Shown one piece after another: positions 1 to 11,762 of a stretch of DNA of 64,000 bases. The notes below the pieces were generated by a model. It ran no database searches. It was not told where the DNA came from and was given only the letters and a program-made list of their open reading frames with translations. This DNA is from Hyalella azteca (lineage: Eukaryota > Arthropoda > Malacostraca > Amphipoda > Hyalellidae). Location: contig NW_025941620.1 of the NCBI RefSeq assembly GCF_000764305.2, positions 62,001-126,000 of the forward strand, read 5' to 3'. Every line of letters starts with the position of its first letter. Positions within the stretch are counted from its first letter, which is position 1. The translations under genes and the position numbers were made by a program.

Positions 1-303
1 ACGCTCTGTTGATAATTTAAACTCATTATTGGAAAATAGAACTCATTCTTAGAAATTATATTCTGTGTACAAAATGAACCGTATATTTTTGAAGAAGTTC
101 TCCTTATATAATATTAAGTCTGAAATAAATACTGAGATTTTTAGCCTTGATTTTAACACGGAGATGTTGACAACTTAGCGTTAAAACTTATCGATAAGCT
201 CCATTATCTCAATAGCTTCATTATCCTTAGAGCAAAGTGTCTATACGCGCATTGGTCAAATGGTCATTTTGTTTAATATCATGCACCCGCGGTTGGTTAT
301 AGG
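1..303. other. AT-rich DNA, no gene seen
   Basis: AT-rich single-copy-looking sequence. Only short chance reading frames are present and no motif or repeat was recognised. Confidence 0.5.
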
Positions 304-467
304 TTAAAAAAATAAAACTCTGCAGTGAGTGACAGAGAGCGCAATTTCTCGTCGACGAAAATGTGAAGTCACGGATCGACGGACGGACGGACGGACAGAC
401 GGACAGACAGACGGAGCTGACGAGCACAATAACGCATTTTTTCCATAAATGAAAAAATGCGCTAAAA
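304..467 (+). repeat. Palindrome-rich dispersed repeat, copy A
   Basis: Shares its whole layout with copies at 2356-2515 and, reversed, 26064-26213. In order it has a CTGCAGTGAGTGACAGAGAG start, a TCGTCGACGA perfect palindrome, a GGAC/AGAC-rich short tandem run, CGAGCACAATA, and a terminal hairpin made of a GCGC..TTTTTTCC arm and a GAAAAA..GCGCT arm. No coding capacity was found. It looks like a non-autonomous mobile element; the mobility is inferred from recurrence only. Confidence 0.75.
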
Positions 468-1349
468 TGTTAAAAGTTAAACCACCAGAAAGTAAAATGA
501 ATTTCAATAAATATTCGGGCTTGAGACATAAAGTTTGATTTATAAAGTTTTGACTTTTTGGGTACGCCGAGGTTGAATATCATGCAGGGGAGATAAAATT
601 TTTATCATAATAGGAACTACCGCACGAATAATTATCGATAAGGTATCATCATAACCAAATTGTTTCCAAACCGTCAATGTCACGCCCGTTAACATTATGA
701 ATTTGTAAAAATTTATGATAACATTATTAATTTGTATAAAATTTCACTCCGATGACTTTGAGCTCCAGAGTTACGTGATTTGTAAATATTGAGCTGTTTT
801 CAGGGATCCGATAAACTCTTGCGGCGTAAATACAGAACTGATAAGTGCAGTTCCAAGAAAAAAAGTTCTTAAATCAGAAATAATTTAGCATGATGAATAA
901 CTGGACTTAAATTAAATGTAGTGGCAGGTTTCCGCACGCAAGAATAATTGTTATTTTTTCTGGGCATCATTACACAAATGCATGACTAATGTAATGCCTC
1001 AAAAGAAAAAAAATATTTTATTCATTATATTTTTTAAATAATAACTTAGGGGCGGATCGACAATAAAAATGAATAGAGGACAGTCGTACAGTAATCTTGA
1101 GAGTAAGAAACAATCATTGGCTGTTCATTGTTCTAGCTCCATGAAATTTTTATCAGAATTGCATGAAGATATGAAGATATGATAGTACAAAATGGCCATA
1201 AAACTCTAGCATGGGAAAATTAACATTTGCTCCCAACTTGCAAAGTGAATTTTATAATAATCAGTCTCTTGCATAAACGCGATTGAAATTTTTTCACTAA
1301 TAGCACGATCACATGTTATTTTTTAAGGCATCGGGAAAATCCTTCGACA
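468..1349. other. AT-rich DNA, no gene seen
   Basis: AT-rich sequence without a recognisable gene, RNA or repeat. No reading frame here has a coding-like composition. Confidence 0.5.
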
Positions 1350-1443
1350 TTTACCGTTAAGTAGTTAAGAAATAATTTAATTCCCAAAGCTTTCCTCGTT
1401 TACCGTTAAGTTGTTAAGCAATACTTCCAAACGCTTTCCTCAG
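1350..1443. repeat. 49-bp tandem duplication
   Basis: Two diverged copies, each beginning TTTACCGTTAAG and ending near CTTTCCTC, lie head to tail about 49 bp apart. No further copies are seen. Confidence 0.6.
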
Positions 1444-1667
1444 GCAGAAGTTATGCATAAGTCGATTTATGTCAAAGTCATAACAAATAGACTGACGTAA
1501 CTTTATGCACGACATCTTAAACGTAGCTTTACGCGGAAATGTTTAATAATACCACCGTTTGCAGTTACGCATCCTTTGTAGTACTTACGCAACTCGTAAA
1601 TCATTACGTTATCTCAGCAATGTTTTGATAATACTGTTCCTGGAACGTATGTAGCGCCACTGCGCTT

Positions 1668-1890
1668 AGTTACACTGTTAGAAAAATTCCCGTTAACGGT
1701 ATTACCGGCGTTTCAGTGGCCGGTCGGCACGTGAAAAGAAACACCGTGTTGCCGTTTTTTATCTGATTTAACACTAGAAATCCGTAAAACATCTGATAAA
1801 AACGGCGAAACTGTTTATTTTCATGGGGCGAACGGCCACTAGAATGCCAGTGGGACCGTTTTTTCACCGTTTTTTCTAAAAGTGTACTTA
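1668..1890. mobile_element. Fold-back MITE-like element, family 2, copy 1
   Basis: The left end (GTTACACTGTTAGAAAAA) and the reverse complement of the right end (GTTAAGTACACTTTTAGAAA) match imperfectly. The interior has two opposed blocks with CCGTGTTGCCGTTTTTT and AACGGCGAAACTGTTTATTT. The same blocks occur at 45907-46151 and, more diverged, at 6191-6368. It has no transposase and is therefore non-autonomous if mobile. Target-site duplication was not clear. Confidence 0.6.
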
Positions 1891-2355
1891 ACACACAGAA
1901 TCGCGTTTCAAGTTTCTAGCGAGTTAATGATGGAGCGATGAATGAAGCTTAGAAAATCAGTAATTCAGTATGTGTGTCAAAGTGAAATGAACTTAGCGTA
2001 AGTAAAATAAATTTAAACACCTGAGTTCATGTTCAATGCAATCGGGAAGCTAACACATTTTTGGGATAGAAATATTTTCAAAAAATAAGGAACAAATGAA
2101 TTTTTAGCAGGTGAATGCTTCAGATAAAAGTTCAACACGAGATTGACACGTTGCAATAATTTCACTGTAATTCATTTGGTCGAAATTTATGAAGCTCTAC
2201 CGCTTTTATTGGCGCTGAATATATTATGAAAATTTTATTTTAATGTTATTTTAATTTTTTTAATTTAATTTTTTATGAAAATTTTAATACAGTAACGTTC
2301 ATGGCCTAATATGGCCTTTGATTCATTAATATCTGCTGTGTTGCACACTAATAAC
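1891..2355. other. AT-rich DNA, no gene seen
   Basis: AT-rich sequence with a T/A-run stretch near 2230-2285. No gene or recognisable repeat. Confidence 0.5.
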
Positions 2356-2515
2356 CTAAAAAATATAACTCAGTACTCACTGCAGTGAGTGACAGAGAGC
2401 GCATTTTCTCGTCGACGAAAACTTGAGGTCACGGACAGACGGACGGACAGACAGACAGACGGACATGGCGAGCACAATAGCGCGTTTTTTCCATAAATGA
2501 GAAAAAGCGCTAAAA
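2356..2515 (+). repeat. Palindrome-rich dispersed repeat, copy B
   Basis: This is the best-preserved copy. It contains the perfect 16-bp palindrome ACTCACTGCAGTGAGT, then GACAGAGAGCGC, the TCGTCGACGA palindrome, a GGAC/AGAC microsatellite-like run, GCGAGCACAATAG, and a terminal inverted pair built from GCGCGTTTTTTCC and GAGAAAAAGCGCT. It is in the same orientation as copy A. Confidence 0.78.
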
Positions 2516-2962
2516 CATCTTTGTGTTCATGGCCGTTGTTTAATGCTGACGATTCTTAACCTGCAACTTGCCACTAGGCTCCTGACAATGAAATAACGCT
2601 GGTTATTAAACGTTGTTTCAAAGAAATCAATTCATAATTAATCAACGTTATTCCTCTATGTCACTTGCCGGGTCTCTCGTACACTACTCAAACATTACCA
2701 TTAAATTCACCCTAGATTGAACTCTAGAGAAGAAGCATCAGCGTCAGCTTGCAATGAAGGCATTCATTAAATTGCTTGTCAAAGTTCCAAATAAAGCTTT
2801 CCTGCTATTTTTCAGCTACAATTTTGTTTGAATGGATGAAAGTCAAATGTTGGCTATAATACTTGTATCTTACCCCAATGATTGTGTTCAAGTTGAACAT
2901 CGTGTTAAAATTTATGAAGCTTACTAAGGGCAGGGAATTTCCTCAACAAATTGACTTAACTT
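2516..2962. other. Intergenic DNA, no gene seen
   Basis: Single-copy-looking sequence with no coding-like frame and no repeat recognised. Confidence 0.45.
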
Positions 2963-3130
2963 AGTATCCATGCAGGGGCCATACTTTCAAAACTCGCTAA
3001 GTGAACGTAAGTACTTACGCTCTATTTTCTTGTCTATGATTGGTGGATTTTGCTTGAAAGGCCGCCAATGATTGGCTGATGAACTTATACGATCTCGTAA
3101 CTTTTTTTGAAAGTATGGCCCCAGGATACT
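2963..3130. mobile_element. MITE with GGGGCCATACTTTCAAA ends, family 3
   Basis: The terminal inverted repeats are near perfect: GGGGCCATACTTTCAAAA on the left and TTTTGAAAGTATGGCCCC on the right. They extend outward through AGTATCC and GGATACT. The interior carries AAGTGAACGTAAGTACTTAC. The interior recurs twice, in opposite orientations, at 59547-59822. No coding frame is present, so the element would depend on a transposase from elsewhere. Confidence 0.75.
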
Positions 3131-4576
3131 TGTAAGATTTTTTGCGGCATTACGCATAATAGAGTTACGCATCTCAGCACCGGATGTGAATCAGATATGC
3201 CGGCGAGATTGTTAGGCGTCGTGAGAACTGTACATCTTGTAACAGGGAATGATTCATTGCTCAGAAAATATGTATATAAAAGCATATATTATATGTATAT
3301 AAAAACATATTTTAATAGGAAGCACTAATAATATGGAAGGTTATATATCTTTGATTTTAGATTATTGAGTGTTCCTTGGTGGCATTTTTGTCGCGTAATG
3401 TATTTAATGCATTGTGCAGACCATCAATGAATACGAGAAACTTGCACCTCAAAAGTTTCGTTAAGTTTGTTATCTTATGGGCATCAGCTGTGGAAAAAGA
3501 ATAATCAAAACATCATGAATGGGGATGATTACGGTTTTCAACCGGTTGTAAACGAGTATCATTTTTTAGAGATAGCCAGGATTTCTACAACCAGTAGTGT
3601 CAGTATTTTTTGAACAGACGAAGATAATTGTTCAGATTTTCTTTGTCAAGTGCAACACTTCTTTAATCGTGAAGTGGTCTTCACTCAAGAAACAAACAGA
3701 CGCCATTTTTGTTTCAGTTTAACAAACATAATTTCTCGCTATACTATTTCGATCTTTGAGTAAACTATCGATCGGCCCACGCATTCGATCTTCTTTGTTG
3801 CCGATGACCAGCTTGTAAACAGTGTGAGTCCCAGAATAAAAACCGATCGCAACGCGATTTGTCTTTGTTGTAGGTGCACAAATTTTTAACAGATGCGAGA
3901 GCTTCTGTACATACACAGGTGTCACATGTATCACCTGAAGTGACACGCATTAAAAAAAATTGTGTCGCCCACGCGTAGTGACACGCACCAAAAACATATT
4001 GCTGCCCACGCGTAGATCTCACGCTCCGTGTCGCCCACGCGCGTAACTCAAGACACGCGTTATCTGGAGTTCGATGCGCGTCAGTGAACGGTAATTATAA
4101 CAAACAAAGGCAGATTAGGATCCAAATGAAAGCATTATTTTATCTGAAAAAGTTTGTGGGACAGGTTTAAACATGACAAAAAATTTTTACCTATTCATTG
4201 AAATGATATCAGAAAAACCGCTTTTCAACAATGATTACGACCTGTCTTAAACTAGTAATTTTATATTAATCATCAATTCGGACAATTAGGTAATATTTTT
4301 TCAGAGTTTACTCGAAATACCCCAGAATTCAAATAAGAAGACTTGTAAGGAATTACTTCCATCAAAGTTTAGAGACTTATTTTCAAGACAGAGCTCACTT
4401 GAAATATTGAAGGCAGAGTATTTCCCTAAATCATATCACGAGCAACTGGGGCTGTGGGTGCTGAAATTAGCCGATTTGCACAAAAATACCTGAAAATCTT
4501 CTAATTAACTGAAGAAATCAAAGCACTTAGGCATGTAATGGGTGGTGAAAATGAAGTGGACGAATTCAAGATTATT
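3131..4576. other. Intergenic DNA with a short degenerate repeat
   Basis: No gene was recognised. Around 3935-4060 a GTGTCGCCCACGCGTAG motif recurs three times with variation, making a small degenerate GC-richer tandem. The short frames on both strands look accidental. Confidence 0.45.
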
Positions 4577-5328
4577 TTAAGGGGAGCATTTCGGTCAAAG
4601 TAAAATTTTTATTTACGGACGGTTCATTTGGAAACTTGGTACACACATGTAAATAGACTATTAATTAATAGACTATTATTATATATAGACTACTATTATA
4701 ATAGAGTATTATTTATTATTAATAGACTAAGACTATTCTGTTCGTGTAAATTTTTCGAAAAATTAAAGAAAACATGAAACTCAGAGAAAACAGCAAAATA
4801 GGGGTACTTTCAATTCACGTGATACAACATCGAGAGACATATCATTCGATTCGTAAAGACCATATCTAGCGATCCCCTGACCACTTTTTCCAAATTCTAA
4901 TTTTTGGGTGAGGGGGGAATTTTTATTTTTTTGCCAGTTTTCGCCCTCCCTCCATTCATTTTTTAAAATATATAATCCAAACTAAAATTAAATCGGAAAA
5001 GTGACTGGGGAATCTATAGAGATTATTTCTACAAATCGAATGGTATATCTCTCAATGCTGTAGCTTGAAAATCATAGAAGGAGATGGATTTTAAGATAAA
5101 AATTTCTACTTTTCAGGAGAGCCAAAAAACTAAAATTTTTGACCATTGAAGGTGTATAGATTTTCCAACCCATTTTAGGGCTGGTCTTCGACGGCTGTCG
5201 TGAACCAACAAATGAACGCACTAACATTTCTTTGGGCTTTTTAAATGCGCAACTTTTGAAACTTAAACTGAGTCTAAAAACTGGAGAAGCAAAAATTTTC
5301 GATTTTTGACCAAAAATGCTTCCCTTAA
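4577..5328. mobile_element. TTAA-bounded piggyBac-like non-autonomous element
   Basis: TTAA occurs at both ends (4577-4580 and 5325-5328). The ends are inverted relatives: TTAAGGGGAGCATTTCGGTC on the left, and TTAAGGGAAGCATTTTTGGT as the reverse complement of the right. The interior contains a large imperfect inverted pair (about 4815-4895 and 4985-5065) carrying ATATCATTCGATTCGTAAAG and its complement. TTAA target specificity is typical of piggyBac transposons. No transposase frame exists in the 752 bp. A related piece lies at 30610-30972. Confidence 0.6.
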
Positions 5329-6190
5329 AAATGACAGAAATTGAATTCTACAATTATTTAAGGCGAACGTGTTTGAATGCATGTAAAGATAAATATTATT
5401 ATAGGTGTGACGAGCACAAACTCTGAGGATCTTTTTCATTTTTATCATCATTTTTTATCAAGTCGAATGTTCCACAAATCAACACGAAATAGAAAAATTA
5501 AAACAGATCAGACATCATTTTGCCAGAAACTTCGACTTCAGTTTAGTGTGGAGTTCAGTATTTTAAAATGAACGCAATGTTCAACACCTGCAGCGGTTAT
5601 AGATTGCCTTCGATAATGTACAAATAAATTACGTGAATTATTTATCAAAGTCTCTAAACCTAGAAATACAAAAAGTATACTTGATATTCTCTCACAAATA
5701 ATATGAAAGCTCGTATAATATACTTACAAAATTAATTGGATTGAACTAACAATATTCTTAAAAGAAGATGCAACATGTCAACTATAGAGCCGCTGGAGAA
5801 AAAATTATCATTTGAAGCACTAAATTACAATTGTCGATTCTCAACTAATCGTTTGTATATTCTTAACTAACTAACAGAAATGCAAATTTTACAAAATAAA
5901 TTTCTAAAGGTTGATGGAAGTTGAACTTAATGCTCAAAATTATTTTTTCGAGTCATCATTTTAACAGCTTTAAAAAAAGTGAGTGCTCTTCAGACTGTTC
6001 CAGGATTTTGGGGTAGAAACCAGAAAGTCAAAGGATATGTATGTAAAATTTATTTGATAGATTTTGCTTATTGGGATAGATTGTGCATAATTTCAATGCG
6101 TGAGCTCTGAATAACTGACGATGAATAATTCTCTTTCGATAGCGGATAAAAAACAACGATGGTATGCGTTATGCTGATGAATTCATACTC
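5329..6190. other. AT-rich DNA, no gene seen
   Basis: AT-rich, no recognised repeat, and no frame with coding character. Confidence 0.45.
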
Positions 6191-6368
6191 TGTTCGAAAA
6201 GAACGTTGGAAAAACGGTCGGAACTCGTTTTAGTGACCGGCCGGCCCGCAAAATAAAATTATGCCGTCTTTTTTCATGAAGTGAACATATGAAACTCGAA
6301 CTATCGTGATCTAATTTTACGGAGCTACCATCTTCTAAAACTATACAGTCTCCCCAATTTTTCGAACA
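6191..6368. mobile_element. Fold-back MITE-like element, family 2, copy 2
   Basis: It begins TGTTCGAAAAGAACGTTGGA and ends TTTTTCGAACA. Its left end matches the reverse complement of the right end of the 45907-46151 copy. The middle is diverged but keeps GTGACCGGCCGG and a TGCCGTCTTTTTTCATG block. It is non-coding. Confidence 0.55.
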
Positions 6369-6970
6369 CACTTACAGTCAGTCACTCTAGGATATATACC
6401 TATATATCCGCATTATCGATGTACTGTATTACTATCTAGGATGCAGCATCACGACACAGCACTTAGCGTGCACTGCAATACTGACCCTATTACATCTAAA
6501 TCATTACTTGGTATTCTCGTAATCTGATAACGAAAATTCTCGACTCATCGAATGCACTTTAATTCGTTGGTCAGTCAAGTGCTTTGGAAAAGGTCATGTC
6601 AGTGCTCTCTGCTTGTGATGGCACTATTTAAACAACATAATCCAGTCACTATTTCTGAGAGCATACTTGATGTTTAGATTGTAAAGACCATCACAGAAAA
6701 GCATAACAATTTAGTATTCACTAAACAAAATATCTTTATTAACAATAATATAAATATAAAATAGCTATAATTAAGTGAAATGAACTAATTGTGACTGCGG
6801 TTTAGTGTTTCATGTTATTTTCATTGGAATATTAGCTGCTTAATTGCTTTATTACAAGCGACTTATGGCAGCTGTCAGTGGATGAGTCAGCAAATCTAGC
6901 ACAACATTTGGGCTAGCTGATCATGCTGTGGCACATCTGATGGAAATACTGTGAAATTGTTGTGAACAAT
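6369..6970. other. Intergenic DNA, no gene seen
   Basis: Unremarkable AT-rich sequence without recognisable genes or repeats. Confidence 0.45.
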
Positions 6971-7076
6971 ACTAGACATGGTATGGTAATACTGTATACT
7001 AGACATGGTATGGTAATACTGTATACTAGACATGGTATGGTAATGCTGTATACTAGACATGGTATGGTAATACTGT
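6971..7076. repeat. 27-bp minisatellite, about four copies
   Basis: Four nearly identical head-to-tail units contain ACTAGACATGGTATGGTAAT. The unit length is a multiple of three, so the array stays open on the minus strand. I regard that frame as accidental. Confidence 0.9.
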
Positions 7077-7400
7077 GAACATGTTGTGACCATTGATGAA
7101 CATTTCTTTAACAATAGTGAACAGACCGTTAACAATAGATAGTGAACTGACCGTTGAATAGATAATGAACATTTTGTGAACAATAGTGAAAATTTTATGA
7201 ACAATATTGACTGGGTTGTGAACAGGTAGAGAACATTCTCTGAACAATTCTGAACATTTTGTGAACAATAGCGACCATGCTGTGAACAACACTGAATATT
7301 TTGTGAGCAATAGGGAGCAGATTGCGAACTGAACTCTACTGAACATATTGCAAACAATACTAAACACGATTTTGTAATAATGTAAACAGGCAACGGGCAT
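7077..7400. repeat. Degenerate GAACA-type tandem tract
   Basis: An irregular run of related short units around TTTTGTGAACAATA and CTGTGAACA repeats many times with substitutions and length variation. It directly follows the 27-bp array and looks like an old, decayed minisatellite. Confidence 0.7.
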
Positions 7401-7865
7401 GGTTCGAACATGCTGTTAACACGGATGTGAAAATTTTTCAATAATAATTTTTAAAATAAAAATGCGAGAGCTTTTTCACTTTCATAAATCATCGAGTAAT
7501 CTTCTTAAATATAATTTTTTGTATCAACAACCGCGTTCGTTCGGCTATGAAGTTTCCTCGCAGGGAACGTTCTTAGTGAGAATTAAAGAGGGTGAACTTA
7601 GCGAGAATTACAAAGGGGGAAAATCCCGCCAGAATTTATTATTTCGCAATATCCCTAATGTGGGTTGGGACTCGAAATAACAATGAACGATTCTTGTTTG
7701 TTACAGGCAAAACTTTTATATCATGTGACCTTTAACTGATTTATAAAAGCCACAGAATTTTCCGCCTTGAATAAAATATCCTTTCCAAAGCCAGCAAAGA
7801 ATTTTCCAGACGATAGTGACGTATCGGACAATTTTACGGCCGGACTCGCGGCCAATTTCCAAATT
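7401..7865. other. Intergenic DNA, no gene seen
   Basis: Contains a 72-codon plus-strand frame (7462-7680). It has no recognisable domain or splice context, and I do not support it as a gene. Confidence 0.4.
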
Positions 7866-8380
7866 CAATGATCAAGGAATATCTCTCAAACTAATGAAAC
7901 TCAATGAAACTTGGTACACGTATTCATTAGGAACTAAATGTGATGTTTAGCTCGTGAATCTTTTTTTAAATTCCGCCTTCATTCGTGAGTTATATGGCGA
8001 TACGGGTAAAAATTTGCAGTGATCAAGGAAGTTCTTCCAAACTACTGAACAGATTTAAACGAAATTTTGAATATACATTCATAAGTACCAAACGGTGATG
8101 TTTAGCTCGTGATAGTTTTTCGATTTTGCCTTCGTTTGCGAGTTATACGGCTATATGTCGTTGGCGATTTATAGGGATCTTGGTCAATGCAAATATAAAA
8201 ATCGGCCTCAGAAATGCCGGTCGTTTCTCCGTATATCCGTATAACTCGCTAACGAAGGCAAAATCTAAAAATTATCACGAGCTAAACATCACCTTGGGGA
8301 GGTTATGTATTTATTTACAAAGTTTCGTTCAAATCTGTTCGGTAGTTTGGAGGAAATTTCTTTTTCACTGCGAATTTAAG
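7866..8380. repeat. Direct and inverted repeat cluster (possible MITE ends)
   Basis: A block with GATCAAGGAA, then GTGATGTTTAGCTCGTGA, then a CCTTC..GCGAGTTATA motif occurs twice in direct order (about 7868-8030 and 8031-8150). It occurs once inverted (about 8229-8378). The last two face each other around a spacer of about 80 bp, forming a large imperfect hairpin. No protein-coding signal. The arrangement resembles subterminal repeats of a DNA transposon remnant; the class is not assigned. Confidence 0.65.
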
Positions 8381-9284
8381 CACCTATTGCTGTTTAAGTC
8401 ACGCACGAAGATGAAAAGAAAAGGTTTGTCATAAAATTTAAATATTATAATTATTTGTATCAAAAACGATCATTCTTGAATTAAGATAATTTTCGGTGAA
8501 TGAGTATCATGCGTGTATAATATGTAATATAATATATTCAAAACATATTTTATATTTTCCCAATGAATAGAATTGATTGTATATAACCCACTTTAAATTC
8601 ACAAGCTCAAATTGTACAAAATTCTAATTCATCGAATTGAGAAGTACAGAAAGAAAATTGTAGAGATTATGGTCTTTATCAAAACCAGAATTGAATAACA
8701 ACTTCTGACCAACCGTTCGCACAATCAAAATCATATAAATAGGCTAGAGTTTTTTCCGACAGCACAATGTAATAACTAGGAATTTCGATAATTTTCTTCC
8801 CAAGAAATCAAATTATGACAATCAAGATAATATGTTTCAAATTCTGGAGAAATATATGAGCAAATTTCAACCAAATATAAGAGCAAATTTAAACATAATT
8901 TCGATTACAATATATGAGCAAATTTTTTCCAAAATAGATACGAAGAAACGACGATGGACAATTCAGATTACCTCCATACATATAGTAACCTCACAACGCA
9001 TGAAAAAATGTATACATCAGGTAAAGTTCTTGCAAAACTCTTCAACAGAAAAGTAACAAATACACAAAATTTAAATAATCAATTCGCAAAAGTTTGAAAA
9101 ATTGTAATTATTTGAAACTATCTTCAATTAACAGATGAAGATCCTTAATTATCCTTAATTCACCATTGATCATTAGGGGAAAAGTATCCAACACTTATAC
9201 ACCAGTATATTCCAGTAAGCCTTTAAAGCCGGTACGTTCAATTTTCCTAGAGGGCAAGGATAGGAAACACGATTTTTCCCGGAC
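8381..9284. other. AT-rich DNA, no gene seen
   Basis: AT-rich. TATATGAGCAAATTT-type phrases recur two or three times near 8860-8935, but no proper array forms. No gene recognised. Confidence 0.45.
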
Positions 9285-9392
9285 AGAAAATCAATCTTGA
9301 TCGTCGCTGGTGGACTGAAAAAAAAAACGATCTAGATCGTCGCTGCAGTGGACTGAAGAAAACGATCTTGATTGTCGCCGGTTGTGGAAGTA
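9285..9392. repeat. Short tandem repeat, about three diverged units
   Basis: Units around GATCTTGATCGTCGCTGG followed by TGGACTGAAAAAA recur three times with spacing differences. Confidence 0.6.
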
Positions 9393-10080
9393 GGAAAATT
9401 ACTCAGTCAATGGCACTTATCTTACGTCCGAAACGTTTAAATGTTTGTTTCTCAGTACGATGTGGAAAGTCCCTCTAAACAATTGTCATTATTTTGATCT
9501 AGCATGCTATTTTATTTATACATACATTCGATTATTAATACATAAATTCGTTACTATCAGCTTGGTTGCCACGTTATAAAGTGAATTTCTAGTTTAAAAA
9601 TTTCTTTTAATTCGACCATCTCATTAAAAATTTTCATCGTGTAAGAATGATATCTTGAAAGCAAAAAATTCTGGTGTTGCTTGGCCACAAAGAAAGCTAA
9701 AACACGAATTTCAAGCTTTTCAGCAATTAGAATACATATCAATGTATTTATTTTATTGTCAACAAAAATATCGTACAGATATTTTTTGATTCAAGATTGT
9801 TAACCAGAAAACATAAACAATAAAACAAACTCGTCGAAACCTTTACTGAATCATGTATGGACTGAGAGTAAAGGAAGAAAACGCACCCTAAGGATTATTA
9901 ATATTAACTTTCTTCAGAAAGATGAGTATAGATTTTAGCTTACTTTTATACTGTCAAGCAATAACTTCTAGGGTACTGTTTTATCATTTTATGAATTTGA
10001 GTGATACATGATCACGGCAAATAACAAAATTTGATTTAATTTGAAATCTGGAAGACCTAACCTGAGCTAATTATTTGAAA
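9393..10080. other. AT-rich DNA, no gene seen
   Basis: No repeat or coding-like frame was recognised. It may be intron or flank of the minus-strand segments at 10.1-10.7 kb. Confidence 0.4.
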
Positions 10081-10260
10081 CTATACGCGTTTGAAATATT
10101 TCGATTGCCTGCCGTCGATTGACGGTTGGTAAAACAGAACATTCCGATTGTTAATATCAGTGTAATATACTTCGTTTTGATTAAGAACGAAAATTGTTTT
10201 AATATCATGAATGAGAGAATACAAAAATGCAGCAATGATTCTCAGAAGGCTTCTAGATAC
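10081..10260 (-). CDS. Possible exon with a YWTD-like beta-propeller repeat
   Basis: A minus-strand open segment encodes NEVYYTDINNRNVLFYQPS, followed by IDGRQSKYF. This resembles one blade of LDL-receptor YWTD propellers, where an aromatic-Y-T/W-D motif precedes an xDG turn. The segment ends AAACGC then GTATAG, a possible splice donor. It lies about 300 bp downstream, in the minus sense, of a fibronectin-III-like segment at 10600-10705. Those two modules co-occur in Sevenless/ROS-type receptor kinases, so the pair could be remnants or exons of such a receptor. I see no kinase, start codon or further exons. It could equally be a chance frame. Confidence 0.27.
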   Translation of the reverse strand, partial: VSRSLLRIIAAFLYSLIHDIKTIFVLNQNEVYYTDINNRNVLFYQPSIDGRQSKYFKRV

Positions 10261-10548
10261 ACGTAACATAAAACCAGTAATTTCCCACAAATTTTCAATC
10301 AAGAGCAGCCGGACCAGTTAACAATGCCACTTCGATTACCGTCATGAAAGCCGGCAACCACAGAGTTGTGACGTCAACATCAAGGCAACCAATCATATCG
10401 CTGTGTCTGAATAGAGACAATGACATCATCAACATGTCATTACGTCATCCAAGTTGTTACTGAGTGCATGGCTTCGAGAAAACCGTTGGGGGTTCTTCAC
10501 AGGTACGGTTGCCGCCGCCTTGCGTTCCGGGAAACACCTCGGATGAAC

Positions 10549-10705
10549 TCAGCAGCCTTCCAAGCCTGCCGGAGATACTGAGTAACCTTCCGCAGTCATG
10601 GGGGTTTCCATGGGAATAACAGGCTTCGTCGGAATGATACGCGGATTTCCAGTGAAAGTTGTGGGATTGAACGAACGAATACGAACATAGTAACGGATGC
10701 TGAGG
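10549..10705 (-). CDS. Possible exon with fibronectin-III-like end
   Basis: A minus-strand frame opens after a plausible acceptor (ATCAATTGCAG ending at 10706). It reads SIRYYVRIRSFNPTTFTGNP followed by RIIPTKPV. The pattern Y-x-V-R-I-R-S-F-N-x-x-x-x-x-G-N-P resembles the F-G strands of a fibronectin type III domain. The frame runs on through a Pro/Met-rich stretch and stops at 10549. Donor candidates such as GTATCT lie inside the frame, so the true 3' border is uncertain. It may belong with the YWTD-like segment at 10081-10260. This is a motif-by-eye assignment. Confidence 0.27.
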
Positions 10706-10812
10706 CTGCAATTGATGCGTTTATAATAATGAATCAGGTTTGTTGTAATGCAGCGGAAAGGATTATTTCTAAATACATGCACACGTAAGGAAATTAGTTG
10801 AAAATTAAACAA

Positions 10813-11762
10813 CCAGCGTTAAATAGAAGCAAAGCACACAGTGTGGTATTTTTTCAGTAGAGAAAAGTTGTAATCAAAGTGCGCAGGAAAACTAGCATAG
10901 TCTAAATTCCATCTTTTATTCGAAAAAGTCACCAAGAAATTAATTATAAAAAAATTTCTGTAGCGTCAGTTAATAAATAACATACTAATATGCAGATTAT
11001 GTAAAATTTGAAAAATTACTGCCTCAAACTGTACGTTAATAGTGAACAACAGCTGACAATTTTTGGCAAGCATCCATCGCCTAAATCAACCAGTTTAAAA
11101 AATATATTGGATTGATAATACCCTCCTAAATGATGCAGCATTCTGAGAACTGCCTGCAAAAACTAGCATCGAATTTAAATACAAATTAAGTTGTTAATGA
11201 GGCTTGATAACAAGTGCAGTTGCAATAAAGAGTCCACGTACAAAGAGATATGAATTCTATAGCCCATTCTTGATTGACTTAAAAACTGTTCACACCCACG
11301 CGGTTAGGAAATGATCCCTTGATAGCGCGGACATCTGCTAAATAAATTAATTGTTAATGATTGAATTTAATTACGACTAAAATTTCAGTATAAATTTAAT
11401 TTACTTGTAACTACTCAAATGTCCACCTTGCAGTTCAGTTAAGGAATATGTGAAGATTAATTTTTGCAAGCCACTTTAGTTTAATGTTATTTAGAGGTTG
11501 TGTTCTAGAGGCTGTCTGGCTGCGGCCTTCAAATTAAGTGCTTGCAACCTGAGGGCGTCTTTACGTTGTATTATGTAACAGCATCTCGAATTTTTGTATT
11601 TTTTGTGTTCCTAATTTGACAATAAACATGAGCCGGCATCGTATTTCACTTATAAAAATGGCACTCTAAATTTCAAGTGTTAACGTCACAAGGTTAACAC
11701 TGTTCCCATTATGCTTGTGTTGGACTCTAAATATTTTCGCTAGTCATTTGCATGCTTTTCAG
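10813..11762. other. AT-rich DNA, no gene seen
   Basis: No coding frame or repeat recognised. Possibly intron of the minus-strand segments at 10.1-10.7 kb. Confidence 0.4.
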
